Positions 17,876 through 27,279 of a stretch of 64,000 nucleotides of DNA are shown piece by piece. Position numbers and translations under genes: made by a program. Under the pieces are notes generated by a model. The model made no database searches, was not told the origin of the DNA, and saw only the letters and a list, made by a program, of their open reading frames with translations. This DNA comes from Methanosarcina sp. UBA5 (GTDB lineage: Archaea; Halobacteriota; Methanosarcinia; Methanosarcinales; Methanosarcinaceae): NCBI RefSeq assembly GCF_002505485.1, contig NZ_DAVG01000099.1, positions 33,534 to 97,533 on the forward strand, in the 5' to 3' direction. Within the stretch, counting starts at the first letter, position 1. Every line of letters starts with the position of its first letter.

Positions 17876-19048
17876 TTATCTCTTGAAAGTGATATATTCC
17901 CTCAAATCCGATTTCAGAATCCTTTCAATCTCTTCCCAGTTACTGTCTCTGGTTTCGGTAAACATGTACCCAAAGTAGCCGCGTTTTTCATGATCCGCTT
18001 TTCTAAGTTCCAGGGGCTTTTCGAAGTCCGAAAGCAATTTTTCGTAATCAAAAGCCTGTACATCATTCAAATTGAGGTCTTCTGATTTGTTCAACATAAC
18101 AAGGCAGAAGCTCTTCCCCTCTTTATCTGCAAGAATTTTGTCCCATTCCGGCTCAAGCTGTTCCAAAAAATACCTGTAAGTACTAATCCCATATGCAAAA
18201 TATGCAATATCAGTCCCGCACAAGCCGGCAAAGCGCATCGGGTTCAATTCAATCGGTTGGATTTTCCTGTCCTCCGCTATTCTAAGTTCTATGTGAAGGG
18301 GAAAATTTCTGAGCCCGGCCAGCTTTCCTATCTCCTTTAAAAGATCCTCAATAGCTTCCCTGTAGGTTTCTATAACCGTTTTCGAAGTAAAATACACCCT
18401 GTCACTGACATCGTTTTCCGAAGAAAAGATGTGTTTGAAAATATTGAGGACTACAGGCTTTCCCTCGCGATTGAAATAAGCATCAACCGCAAACTCGTCC
18501 CCTTCGACATTTCCCTCGATAATGAAATTCTCCACATTCAGGACCTGCGCCGGATAGAGCTCTTTGATCTCTTCAACTTCAGCTTTTATGGACTTCAGTA
18601 CCGAATCCCATTCCTCGTTGGTGGAAACCTTATGTACACCGAGGCTGAAAAATCCCACAGCAGGCTTTATTATAAACGGTTTTTCGATTTCTTCAACCCG
18701 GATCTCGTCAAGCTCTTCAAATTTAGCACTCTTAAAATATAATTCGGGGTAGAGCCTTTCCAGCAATTCCCTGAACTTGACTTTGTTCTTGAAAAGCTCG
18801 ATTTTCTCAGGCAACCCTGTAAAGCCCAAATTTTCCGAAATCCAGCCAATAGAGTTTTCGGAATTAGAATAAAGAGAAAACTCACCCTTTTCTTTTATTA
18901 CTTTGATAAACTCAGCTTCTTCAAGAAGCCTCAGCTCTTTTTCAGTCTTCAGTCCGGCTGCCATTTCATTTTTTAAAACAGGAATCTGCAATTCCGCAGC
19001 AGTATTTTTCAATAATTCGGAGACGTAGGGGTGGTCGAGAATTAACAT
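17876..19048 (-). CDS. ATP-grasp domain protein
   Basis: A 390-residue protein with the ATP-grasp fold. The N-terminal 85 residues form a preATP-grasp-like domain. ATP-binding elements include EKPFIIKPAVGFFSLGVHKV (about 120-139), NFIIEGNVEGDEFAVDAYF (central strand with the metal/ATP glutamates) and the C-terminal metal site IQPIELNPMRFAGLC. Such enzymes join a carboxylate to an amine or thiol through an acyl phosphate. The substrates here are unknown. The start ATG 19048 has AAGGTT upstream. It is a single-gene unit. Confidence 0.88.
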   Translation of the reverse strand: MLILDHPYVSELLKNTAAELQIPVLKNEMAAGLKTEKELRLLEEAEFIKVIKEKGEFSLYSNSENSIGWISENLGFTGLPEKIELFKNKVKFRELLERLYPELYFKSAKFEELDEIRVEEIEKPFIIKPAVGFFSLGVHKVSTNEEWDSVLKSIKAEVEEIKELYPAQVLNVENFIIEGNVEGDEFAVDAYFNREGKPVVLNIFKHIFSSENDVSDRVYFTSKTVIETYREAIEDLLKEIGKLAGLRNFPLHIELRIAEDRKIQPIELNPMRFAGLCGTDIAYFAYGISTYRYFLEQLEPEWDKILADKEGKSFCLVMLNKSEDLNLNDVQAFDYEKLLSDFEKPLELRKADHEKRGYFGYMFTETRDSNWEEIERILKSDLREYITFKR

Positions 19049-19274
19049 TTTTCTAACCTTTCTTATTGTCTTTCAGTTTGAAGCCTGAAGCCAGATAATA
19101 AGAGAGGTTGGTAATATTTTTTGTGGAATATATTTGAATGAGCAGTTCATATTCTTTTTATGAGCTAATCCAAAACTCAATCAACGCTGAACAGTACTAA
19201 ACAACTTATTGTTTTTATAAACCAGTAGAAGAATGCCGATTATTGAAGCTCACTAGAGGGTTCATAATTTTAAA

Positions 19275-20234
19275 TTAAAACTTTTCAGGGAAAACCTCAA
19301 CTATTTTCATTTTGTTACCAGACATTATAAGTTCGACTTCTCTTGTCATCATTTTAGTAGAGTTATTCCTCCTAGGAGGTATGTAAAGTATCCCATTTTT
19401 TATTCCAGAGGCGTTTATATATGTGAATAATTGATCCTTACCGTAATTTAGTAAAGTATCAACAGATTTTGTTGGGTTTTTTATTTCAATCAACAATGAA
19501 CTTTCACCTTTTCTGACCAAGAAATCTGCATATAACCTGCGTTCTCCATCAATAACCGCGTATTCTGGAATCACTTCAATTTGCTCATCTGCAGAACTTA
19601 AGTATGCATTAAGCTTACCCATTAACTCCCTTTCAAAATACTTAGGCATTGTAGCGCCTCTCATTATTGAAGGGGAATCATTAGAAAATGTAATTAAAAG
19701 TTGACTGACCTGTTCGACTAGGCTTTTATCTTGAGCTTGTTTTGATGGAACAATTCCTAGTTTTGACAACTCTACTTTTTCTTGATCATATGCTTTCTTC
19801 CCTATCATTTGGTCGAGAAGTATATTAAAAAAAGCACATATGTTTACTACAGCAAGGAACGCTTCTTGTTCGGAAAAGTATAATTTGTAATCATGAGTCG
19901 ATTTATTCCTCCATTCTTCACGATAGTTAGTAAAAAGAGATAACACCCTTTCCTGTAGTATTGCATTTTGTTCAAGATATTGTTCTATTTTGTATGGAGT
20001 CAATTTTTCAGGTTGATTACCTGTAAGGACTCTATATGCTTCTTTCAGTGAACCTTCAAAGGCTTGGTTTGATCGATAAACAACATCCGTAAAAAGATAA
20101 TCTTCTCCTTGTTTTTCTCTCTCAAAGTGACGTTCAGCTGTTTCGAGATGTAAAATAACACTCTTTAGACCTTGGGAAATCTCTGTATCTGAGAAGAAAC
20201 TACATTTATCATTTATCAATTTCAATAAATCCAT
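19275..20234 (-). CDS. HEPN-like plus PD-(D/E)XK nuclease domain protein
   Basis: A 319-residue protein that I do not recognise as a named family but that shows two nuclease-like modules. The helical N-terminal half (about 20-145) carries REEWRNKSTHD, in which R109-N-x3-H114 matches the HEPN ribonuclease motif (RNxxxH). The C-terminal part has YADFLV (Asp237), then LLIEIKNP (Glu250, Lys252), the D...ExK active site of restriction-endonuclease-like enzymes, followed by DQLFTYIN. The layout suggests an RNA- and DNA-targeting defence effector or an abortive-infection protein. It lies alone in AT-rich DNA, divergent from a VOC gene. The function is inferred from motifs only. Confidence 0.75.
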   Translation of the reverse strand: MDLLKLINDKCSFFSDTEISQGLKSVILHLETAERHFEREKQGEDYLFTDVVYRSNQAFEGSLKEAYRVLTGNQPEKLTPYKIEQYLEQNAILQERVLSLFTNYREEWRNKSTHDYKLYFSEQEAFLAVVNICAFFNILLDQMIGKKAYDQEKVELSKLGIVPSKQAQDKSLVEQVSQLLITFSNDSPSIMRGATMPKYFERELMGKLNAYLSSADEQIEVIPEYAVIDGERRLYADFLVRKGESSLLIEIKNPTKSVDTLLNYGKDQLFTYINASGIKNGILYIPPRRNNSTKMMTREVELIMSGNKMKIVEVFPEKF

Positions 20235-20461
20235 GATATCATCTTTTAGCCTGACACTATTTGGTAAAAACTACCTTAAAAATTGAACTTATGCTTTAAT
20301 GATATTATTTTCAAATTTTTTATATTTCTTATTATAAAGGATATAACTTTTGAATCAGTAAGATAATATAGTATTCTCAGAAGTAGCAGCATATTAAGAC
20401 TGTGATTTAACTCGACGAAGTCCTTAATTATATAGCTCATAGTATAAGTGAGAGCAATAAT

Positions 20462-20830
20462 ATGAAAATCCTTCAAACCCTCTCCCGCCTCTATATAAAC
20501 GACCTTAACTCAGCCCTTCAATTCTACGGAGAACTCTTAGGCTCCCCCGCAGCCATGCGCTTTGCAATCCCACCAATCGGCCTGGAACTGGCTCAAATAA
20601 GATCTATTTTGCTCATAGCCGGCTCGGATGAAGCTCTGAAACCCTTCAGAAGCACGCAAGCTACGTTTCTTGTAGATTCTCTCGATGAATTCAAGGCTTA
20701 TCTGGAAGAAAAAGGTGCAGAAATTCTCCGGGGTCCGGATAAGGTCCCAACAGGCAGGAATATGACAGTAAAGCATCTCGACGGCTCGGTAATAGAATAC
20801 GTGGAACATTCAAACTGGCCTGAAAAATAA
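20462..20830 (+). CDS. VOC (glyoxalase-fold) family protein
   Basis: A 122-residue single-module VOC protein. Its N-terminal strand is LQTLSRLYINDLNSALQFYG and its end is GRNMTVKHLDGSVIEYVEH, which holds the last metal ligand position (Glu) of the fold. The central DEFKAYLEEKGAEILRGP is the common linker helix. It would dimerise to form a metal site. The reaction (lyase, dioxygenase or fosfomycin/bleomycin-type binding) cannot be told. GTGAG precedes ATG 20462. It is divergent from the nuclease-like gene. Confidence 0.88.
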   Translation: MKILQTLSRLYINDLNSALQFYGELLGSPAAMRFAIPPIGLELAQIRSILLIAGSDEALKPFRSTQATFLVDSLDEFKAYLEEKGAEILRGPDKVPTGRNMTVKHLDGSVIEYVEHSNWPEK

Positions 20831-21056
20831 AAAACAAGCTATGAATTCAAAAATCCTGCTCCAGAGTCAATATTTTAATTTTCTTCACTCGGGCAGGAAA
20901 GGTTTTAAACTTATAAATTAACGGAATCTACAACTCATAATCAGGGTTTTATAAATTTGATGGGATCGCCACCAAACTTTACTATCACTGATAATATCAC
21001 TGATAATGTTACTGTCATTGATTCAGTAATCCAGGAGTTTTCAAGAGGGGGTAATC

Positions 21057-22082
21057 ATGGTAAGCACTAGCTTTACGCGGGATGTTCAGTTTCCACCTTT
21101 GCCACTTGAAGAATGGGAAGATACGAAGAATACGCTGCATCTATTCCTGCAAATCGTGGGAAAGGTCAAGCTTGCGCTGTTTCCAAAAATGAACCACTGG
21201 TGGCATGCGCCTTTTTATGTTTCCGTGCGTGGGCTCACGACTGGACCTATTCCTTACGAGGACATGACTTTTGAGATGGAATTTAATTTCCGGGACAAGG
21301 AACATGTTTTAAGAATAGAAACGAGTGAAGGGGACTTAAAAACCGTGTCTTTAAAAGGGCTTTCGGTTGCCGTATTTTATGACAAGGTATTTTCAAGTTT
21401 GAGCGAGCTCGGGATCATGGTAGGCATCAAGCCGGTGCCATATGATATGCCTGGAGTGAGTACCGAACCTTTTCCGTCCGATTATCAGCACACTGCCTAT
21501 GACGAAGAATATGTGAACCGGTTCTGGAAAATCCTTGTGCAGGTCTCTTCCATTTTTCAGGTTTTCAGGGGCTGGTTTACAGGGAAAAGTTCGCCTGTGC
21601 ACTTTTTCTGGCATCACGCCGACCTTGCCCTTACTCTGTTTTCAGGCAGGCTTGCTCCGGTAAGAGAAGGGGCAAACCCTGTAGAACTTGAGGCTTCCTC
21701 GCATGAAATGATTAGCTTCGGGTTCTGGGCTGGAGACCAGAACATAAGGGAACCGGCTTTTTATGCGTATATGCACCCCCAGCCTGCGGGTTTCATGAAT
21801 GAGCCGCTAAGCCCGAAAGAAGCTTTCTGGAGTCACCAGGCCGGGCTTGCGCTTCTAAGGTATGAAGATGTCCGAAATGCAGCAGATTCGCCGGAAAAAG
21901 CGGTTCTGGACTTTCTTGAAAGCGTGTATCAGGCAGGAGCAAAAAGGGCAAACTGGGATAGTGAGGCTCTCAGGCTTCCGTCATCCGAAAAGCAACTTAA
22001 GGAGCAATCAAAGGAAAAAGCTCAAAAGCAGCACAAAGAGCAGGCGGATATTTTGGAAAAGCTGGAAAGGCCGGATATCTGA
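21057..22082 (+). CDS. DUF5996 family protein
   Basis: A 341-residue cytoplasmic protein that matches the DUF5996 pattern. It begins FPPLPLEEWEDTKNTLHLFL, followed by HWWHAPFYVSVRGLTTGPIP, later a VHFFWHHADLALTLFSGR block and an EMISFGFWAGD block. The C-terminal 30 residues are a charged Lys/Glu/Gln helix beyond the family core. The function is unknown; the several His and Trp residues in the conserved blocks suggest a binding pocket or metal site (inference). GAGGGGGT precedes ATG 21057. It stands alone between AT-rich regions. Confidence 0.88.
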   Translation: MVSTSFTRDVQFPPLPLEEWEDTKNTLHLFLQIVGKVKLALFPKMNHWWHAPFYVSVRGLTTGPIPYEDMTFEMEFNFRDKEHVLRIETSEGDLKTVSLKGLSVAVFYDKVFSSLSELGIMVGIKPVPYDMPGVSTEPFPSDYQHTAYDEEYVNRFWKILVQVSSIFQVFRGWFTGKSSPVHFFWHHADLALTLFSGRLAPVREGANPVELEASSHEMISFGFWAGDQNIREPAFYAYMHPQPAGFMNEPLSPKEAFWSHQAGLALLRYEDVRNAADSPEKAVLDFLESVYQAGAKRANWDSEALRLPSSEKQLKEQSKEKAQKQHKEQADILEKLERPDI

Positions 22083-22787
22083 ATTTAAAATTAGAAGATT
22101 GAGGGGTGCTTTTGCCCGTTTTTTCCTTCGTGTTTTCTTTAATTTTCCTTTTTCACTCTATATTGAATTTTTAAGAGATTTTTTATTTCATTATAGTCGT
22201 TTTTCAACTGGAAACCATGTTTAATCAGTATAAACCATAAAAAACCTGTATTTAAAGCCTGTATCATAAAAAAGTGATTTTTAATCTCTATATGTGTATT
22301 AAATGAGTTAAATATAGTTTAATTCATGATTAAAGCTTTAGAAAAACTTATTTTACTAATATAACAGTTTTCAAACTAGGTTTATTATAAGTATATTTAT
22401 ATTTAATCCAGCTAATATTAAAATTATCAATTAACAGGTACCTGCAAAACAGTTAAGTAATTCTTTCCAAAGCCGAGAGGTCAAGTAGAAGTTGCAGGTG
22501 CATGAAGATCTTAAGTTAGCGAGTTTAAGGGTTGATTTCAGATTGGTTAGTTTAAGGATTGAATTCAGGTTAGTGAATTTAAGGATTGAGTTCAGGTTAG
22601 TGAGTTTAGGATCTGAATTCGAGTTCGTGAGTTCAAAAGTTGGGTTTCTTACTCGAAGTCCGAACATCGCAGGTTTGTAAGATTATCACAGGTTTATAAG
22701 CAGAAAATTTAAAAATCAAAGATTTTGGAATAAAACGTTTTCACACTCTCTATATTACTTTTAATTGAACAAATCAGGAGTTAATCT
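22083..22787. other. Intergenic region with 27-bp repeats
   Basis: AT-rich and gene-free apart from the repeat block at about 22517-22645. Confidence 0.5.
22517..22645. repeat. 27-bp (9-codon) imperfect tandem repeats
   Basis: About five units of the type TTAGTGAATTTAAGGATTGA-GTTCAGG. Both strands stay open across the block. The minus frame gives nine-residue repeats of the type LTNLNSILK and the plus frame gives LRIEFRLVS. No start with a ribosome site is seen, so it is called a repeat, possibly a relic of a repeat protein. Confidence 0.6.
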
Positions 22788-23123
22788 ATGATATACAAAA
22801 AGTTTGGTAGAGTAAAAAATACTTTTGCTATTTTGCTGGTACTTTGCTTTGTATTGTCAGTAACGGCTTCAGCAGCAAGCGCAGCTGGTAATAGTAAGAA
22901 TAATGATGGCTACAGCGATGGTTATAAAAAAGGTTATGGAGATGGCGGAGAACAGGGCCAGATAGACTGTAACAAATATGGAAGCAGAGAAGCTCTTTCA
23001 AAAATTCCTTCTCCTTCCAATGATAACAGGTGGACCCAAAACTACAAAGACAGTTATAATAGAGGGTACCAAAAAGGATACATCGACGGTTACAATGGAA
23101 ATAGGTATACATGCCTAAAATAA
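22788..23123 (+). CDS. Small secreted protein with GY/DG repeats
   Basis: A 111-residue protein with a clear signal peptide (hydrophobic residues about 14-32, cleavage near ASAAG). The mature part is rich in Gly, Tyr, Asp and Asn with repeated DGYxxGYxDG-type motifs at both ends (SDGYKKGYGDG and NRGYQKGYIDGYNG). It has two cysteines, one at the third residue from the end. AGGAG precedes ATG 22788. The signal peptide closely resembles that of the secreted protein at 25230-25604 (FVLSVT-AS-SAA), so the two may be related small surface proteins. The function is unknown. Confidence 0.75.
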   Translation: MIYKKFGRVKNTFAILLVLCFVLSVTASAASAAGNSKNNDGYSDGYKKGYGDGGEQGQIDCNKYGSREALSKIPSPSNDNRWTQNYKDSYNRGYQKGYIDGYNGNRYTCLK

Positions 23124-23773
23124 AGGATAAAAGCTTTTGAATCCAAAATGAAAAGGTTAATTCCTGATACAAAACTATCAGAATAGAGGATTTTATGTAA
23201 GAACTCCTGTTTTATTGATCTTATTTAGTAACGCTGTCAGTCTTCCTGTTAAATGATACGGTTTTGCGGTCCATTTGATGATTTTGTTTGTTAATTTTTT
23301 AAAATTTATCCACTTTAATAAAAGTGGAAGGTTTAGCAAAGCAGGATCAGAGCACTGTATCGGTTTTATTGTTTTATTTAAATTGAAATAAATAATAAAC
23401 GATATATTTATTTATCATCTGTACTTACTTAATTGTAGGCTATAGCCATAATAGTCTATAAACATGGGGGAAGGTGCTCAGTGAGCCGGGCTTTAAATTC
23501 TATATTTGATTTCTCAGGAGCAATCTTGAAACGTGCTCATAATAGCAAAATTCATTTTAGATATGGGGCGAGTTATTGAAATTATCCGGAAAAACGGACA
23601 TATATTCAATATTCAAAAAAATTTAGAGATATCTTATGCTCACAACTTTTAGCAGCGGATCCCCATAACCTCGACTTACAACACTAGATTTACTGGGAAT
23701 ACTGGATTAACTGGGAATACTGGATTAACTGGGAATACTGGATTAACTGGGAATACTGGATTAACTGGTAGAG
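23124..23773. other. Intergenic region ending in an 18-bp repeat array
   Basis: No gene is visible. The last 90 bases before the next start are the tandem array at 23685-23772. Confidence 0.5.
23685..23772. repeat. 18-bp tandem repeat upstream of the membrane HTH gene
   Basis: Units of ACTGGATTAACTGGGAAT at 23701, 23719 and 23737, a partial unit before and a modified last unit from 23755 ending in GGTAGA. The array ends one base before the ATG at 23774 and occupies the whole leader. Confidence 0.85.
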
Positions 23774-24709
23774 ATGATCTTGAGGTTCTACATCCTTTGC
23801 ACTGCTGCTTTACTAGCTTTAGGGGTATCTCCCACTTCAGGGGTACCTTTCTTAGCAGACAGCAACATCACTGCAACAATCCATGGGGCAACATATGCAT
23901 GGGATACCTTTGAACCCCTAAATGATACTGTAATTAGTATCAATTCCAATCCTCCTCAATCAGTATTGGCAAAAAACGGCACTTATTCCTTTGAACTCGG
24001 ACCCGGAGACTACGTCATTACAGCCAGGTATTACCGGAACAACACCATTATTTATTCAAAAGAAACAACTTTGAAGATTGAAGAGGAAGGAAACTATGTC
24101 TTCGATCTCCTGCTTTATCCGGTCTCCGGAAATCCGGTAACTGAAGCAGTCGAAGACGAAATAAGTAATGTCAATCCCACCGAAAAAACCAGGACTGACT
24201 TTTTTACTGTAAGTTGCCTGCCAGTAGCCTTCATGGTTCTTTTTCTGCTTGGCGGAGGTTATAAACTTTCCAGGAAGTGGAAAAAGATGAAAATAAACAG
24301 GTCTCAGGAAGAAAAGCTCAATACATCTGGACTTCTGGCAAATGCCCTTGGTAAAAGCCCTGGTTCTGGAGTGAAGCCGGGTTTCGGAAACCTTGGAGAG
24401 GTAGTCTCAGCAAATGAGTTGGTAATAGATTCAGGAGAGCCAGGAATAAAAATTGCAAATAATTCCAAAATTGAGCCTGCTGATTTAAGAGAACTCCCTC
24501 TTCCATCTGATTTACGAGAAGTCTTGGATATGATTCGGGGCCACAGAGGTAGAATTACGCAAAAGGATCTCCGCAGCAGGCTGGAGTATTCCGAAGTAAA
24601 AATTAGCCTCCTGCTTTCAGAACTGGAAAAGAGAGGATTAATTAAGAAGTTCAAGCACGGACGTGAGAATATTGTAACTTTAACAGATGAGGAGCGCAGG
24701 GGAAGCTAA
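23774..24709 (+). CDS. Membrane-anchored winged-helix regulator with external domain
   Basis: A 311-residue protein. A signal peptide or TM (1-24) is followed by an extracellular beta-sandwich of the carboxypeptidase-regulatory type (about 30-125; NGTYSFELGPGDYVITARY). A second TM lies at about 147-165 (LPVAFMVLFLLGGGY) and a cytoplasmic linker follows. The C-terminal winged helix (about 240-305) includes LREVLDMIRGHRGRITQKDL and LLSELEKRGLIKKFKHGREN. This layout, external sensor plus internal DNA-binding domain, is common in Methanosarcina and haloarchaea and suggests a one-component transmembrane regulator. Its target is unknown. The start ATG 23774 directly abuts the repeat array; TTG 23780 is an alternative. 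Confidence 0.88.
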   Translation: MILRFYILCTAALLALGVSPTSGVPFLADSNITATIHGATYAWDTFEPLNDTVISINSNPPQSVLAKNGTYSFELGPGDYVITARYYRNNTIIYSKETTLKIEEEGNYVFDLLLYPVSGNPVTEAVEDEISNVNPTEKTRTDFFTVSCLPVAFMVLFLLGGGYKLSRKWKKMKINRSQEEKLNTSGLLANALGKSPGSGVKPGFGNLGEVVSANELVIDSGEPGIKIANNSKIEPADLRELPLPSDLREVLDMIRGHRGRITQKDLRSRLEYSEVKISLLLSELEKRGLIKKFKHGRENIVTLTDEERRGS

Positions 24710-24851
24710 CTATACGACCAGCAAAAATGCAACATAATGTAATATAATATGTAATGGTAATAATATGTAATGATAATGTAAAAGAAAAGAGAATCAGGGA
24801 GAGTTCACTTTGTTCCTCAGGGTAGAGAACTCATAAATCTCCCCACTTCCT

Positions 24852-24893
24852 GAGCAGTAAGAACCCTACTGCTCTTGGTCTTACTGCTTTTTA
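24852..24893 (+). terminator. Stem-loop with T-run after the membrane HTH gene
   Basis: GAGCAGTA (24852-24859) pairs with TACTGCTC (24867-24874) across 7 bases. A T-run follows at about 24888-24893. It lies 140 bases after the stop. Confidence 0.45.
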
Positions 24894-24959
24894 ATTAAAA
24901 CTATTTTTTAATCCAGATCGTTTTCTCTTTAATCCAGATAATTGTTTTTAATCCAAAGA

Positions 24960-25113
24960 GGTGTATCGCTAAGTAATTACTGTCTTAATTTACAGCCAAC
25001 TCTGATCATTTGTTTCAGTGTTATCTATTACAATCCTCATGAGATTTGTTGTAACCTCCAAACCATTTCATATACATTTCAGACTGCCAGAAAATTCCCA
25101 GTATCTTTTTCAT
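24960..25113 (-). pseudogene. Decayed copy of the small secreted protein gene
   Basis: The start MKKILGIF at 25113 and its leader, as well as the 3' end, match the intact gene at 25230-25604 almost base for base. The copy has lost one base after codon 8 and then most of the middle, including the rest of the signal peptide and the Lys/Trp/Asp repeat. What remains is an internally deleted, frameshifted tandem duplicate. Shared flanks (TTTAATCCA repeats before GGTGTAT) show that the downstream region was duplicated too. Confidence 0.65.
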
Positions 25114-25229
25114 TTCAACACATAACCCACTCCCGAGTTTAATCGAAACTGCTTTTAATCCAGATTGCTGCTTGTTTAATCCAAGGGGTGTATGACGAGA
25201 TAATTATCGTCTCATATTACAGCCAGTTA

Positions 25230-25604
25230 TCATCTGCTTCCATAGTGGCTGCTATAACTCCTGTAGGACTCGTAATACTCGTAGTAGTAGCTATAGAATT
25301 TGTTGTAATAACCGTAGAACGTTTTATAGCTGACAAACCAACTTATATACATTTTATACCATTTTTTGTACTCGTTGCCATGTTTCTTATTGCCCCACTT
25401 TCTCTTGTCGTTATCCCACTTTCTCTTGTCGTTGTCCCACTTAATCTTGTCTTTGTTCCACTTAATCCTGTCATGGTTGTCAAATTTGTTCCTGTTGTCG
25501 TCCCGCTTGTGCCTGTCATTGTCCCAAGGTGCTGCACTTACTGATGCAACTGTCACTGACAGTACAAAACAGACTGCCAGGAAAATTCCCAGTATCTTTT
25601 TCAT
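25230..25604 (-). CDS. Small secreted basic protein with KWDNDKR repeats
   Basis: A 124-residue secreted protein starting at ATG 25604; the longer frame begins at a GTG and GAGGT lies upstream. The signal peptide is KKILGIFLAVCFVLSVTVAS, cleaved after SAA. The mature part has three to four seven-residue repeats of the type KWDNDKR, followed by a tail very rich in Tyr and Ser (YYNKFYSYYYEYYESY). The residue pattern suggests an extended cell-surface or matrix protein. It is preceded by a perfect 68-bp tandem duplication and followed by a decayed copy of itself. The function is unknown. Confidence 0.75.
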   Translation of the reverse strand: MKKILGIFLAVCFVLSVTVASVSAAPWDNDRHKRDDNRNKFDNHDRIKWNKDKIKWDNDKRKWDNDKRKWGNKKHGNEYKKWYKMYISWFVSYKTFYGYYNKFYSYYYEYYESYRSYSSHYGSR

Positions 25605-25627
25605 TTCCAACACGTACCTCACTCCAG

Positions 25628-25763
25628 AAATTTATTTAACTTTATTATTATTTTTATTTTCTATTTATTCTGTTTATTCTGTTGTTTATTCTGTTAAATT
25701 TATTTAACTTTATTATTATTTTTATTTTCTATTTATTCTGTTTATTCTGTTGTTTATTCTGTT
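25628..25763. repeat. Perfect 68-bp tandem duplication
   Basis: 25628-25695 is repeated at 25696-25763 (AAATTTATTTAACTTTATTA... to ...TTATTCTGTT). It lies directly upstream of the secreted protein gene and would duplicate its promoter region. Confidence 0.9.
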
Positions 25764-27279
25764 ATTACTCACTTATTACTCGGCTTTGTTTTATACCTTG
25801 AATTACCTGCTTAATTTACCTGTTCTGGTTGTCTTGCCGACTACCTGCGACTTGACAATTCTAAAATTCGCTAGATTAAATATAAATATACTTATACCAA
25901 AAAATAGCTTAAAAGGGTTTAATTAATAAAATAACCATTTTAAATGGTTTAATTAATAAAATAAAGGTTTTTAAAATTTAAAAGTTATTTTTATCCATAT
26001 ATAATGTGTTTAATACTTATAAACCGCCTTAACTTCGGGCTTTCAAGGCGAGTTGTTGAAAACTGAGGTACATAAATTTCCCTACATTTTCCAGAATATC
26101 TGATCGTATTTGTTTTTCAAATTTGAGCAGCAATTTACTTTATAGTTGTGTCTTCTAAATGCCTTTGCTGATATCAATTAAGCAATTTTACCTTAAATAT
26201 GGGGTTTTTTTATGAAAAAAGAAACTAAGTGGAAGCTTTTAAAGCAAATATGATTTTATAAACTTTAAATTTAATCTATAATGGGGTCTAGCACATATAA
26301 CATGAAAAAAGCTCCTTAAAATCCTTATATTTTCAAAAAAAGCGATAAATTTACTTGTTTATTTTTCTAAGCGCAAACATAAAAAATTACTTTACAATTG
26401 TTGAAAGCATAAGAACTGTGCGATACGCAGCTTAACTGAAAAACCAATAGCATGAGCTTAAAAACTCTTTATCATTCCTGCTGATCCACTGGATGTGGTA
26501 AGGTTCAAGAACCTCAACCCGGTTGCACCAAGCATTTTATGGTTAGGTACGTGCGTTTTCGGATGGATATTCGTGAAAAAAATCTAATAAATCTGGCAGC
26601 TTTGGTGAAGAACAGGCTAGCTGATGGTCTTTTAAGGTAAAGTGGTAATTTATTTTTCAGGAACTGGATATTCTCTTCATGTAACGAAAAATGCAAAAAC
26701 GAATTGCAAAACAGATCCAATACCAGTTTTAAGCCTTTGATTATCTTCCTGGGCATTCCGTTCAGATCGAATTTAAATCTATGTGAAATCACATGACGAA
26801 GAAAATGAAAAATGTTCTAACAATACGAGAAAGCAGGTGCATTCTGGACAAAGAATACTGAAAATAAAAGAGATTGAATAATAAAAGAGGTTAAATATGG
26901 TATTAATGGGGATTGGGCATCCGGTTATTGGGGAGTTGGGGGGTATGGGGGGTTATTAAAAAGAGTTAAAAGGTCTCTTATGACCTTCCCAGATGCCCAA
27001 TAGCCTAGAGTACTTCATAATATATAAACTTAAAGATTTAATCGCATATTGGCTAAACATGATCAAATATTGTAAAAAATAAACCGGTGCAAAGTGGGCT
27101 CTGATATTAAGGTGGGAACTTTCAATAAAAACCTCAAAATTATAGCAGCTTGTGATGCCAGCTTCAGATTTACGGTCTCCAGATCTAGCGTAATGTTCAG
27201 GAGCAATATCCGTATATGATGTGTTGTTTTCAGAAATTAGTGTGAGAAACTGAATCTAAAAGCCGGATATAAATCATTT
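25764..27279. other. Long intergenic region with a G-rich element
   Basis: No convincing gene. Minus 26514-26792 (92 codons, basic and Phe-rich) lacks a ribosome-binding site. A minus-strand frame at about 26956-27246 is open for roughly 96 codons without an early start (contains NNTSYTDIAPEHYARSGDR) and may be a remnant. The G-rich element is at 26908-27001. Confidence 0.4.
26908..27001. other. G-rich element framed by an inverted repeat
   Basis: ATTGGGCATC (26912-26921) and GATGCCCAAT (26992-27001) form perfect arms. Between them lie five G-tracts, including GGGGAGTTGGGGGGTATGGG, and a small stem AAGGTC-TCTTAT-GACCTT. This is unusual in an AT-rich region and compatible with a G-quadruplex or a folded RNA. 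Confidence 0.4.

Noticed and set aside
22431..22667. Possible pentapeptide or leucine-rich repeat protein
   Set aside because: The periodicity is nine residues, both strands are open and no start signal is present.
26514..26792. Minus-strand ORF of 92 codons
   Set aside because: Lacks a ribosome site and is Phe/Lys-rich as expected for AT-rich non-coding DNA.
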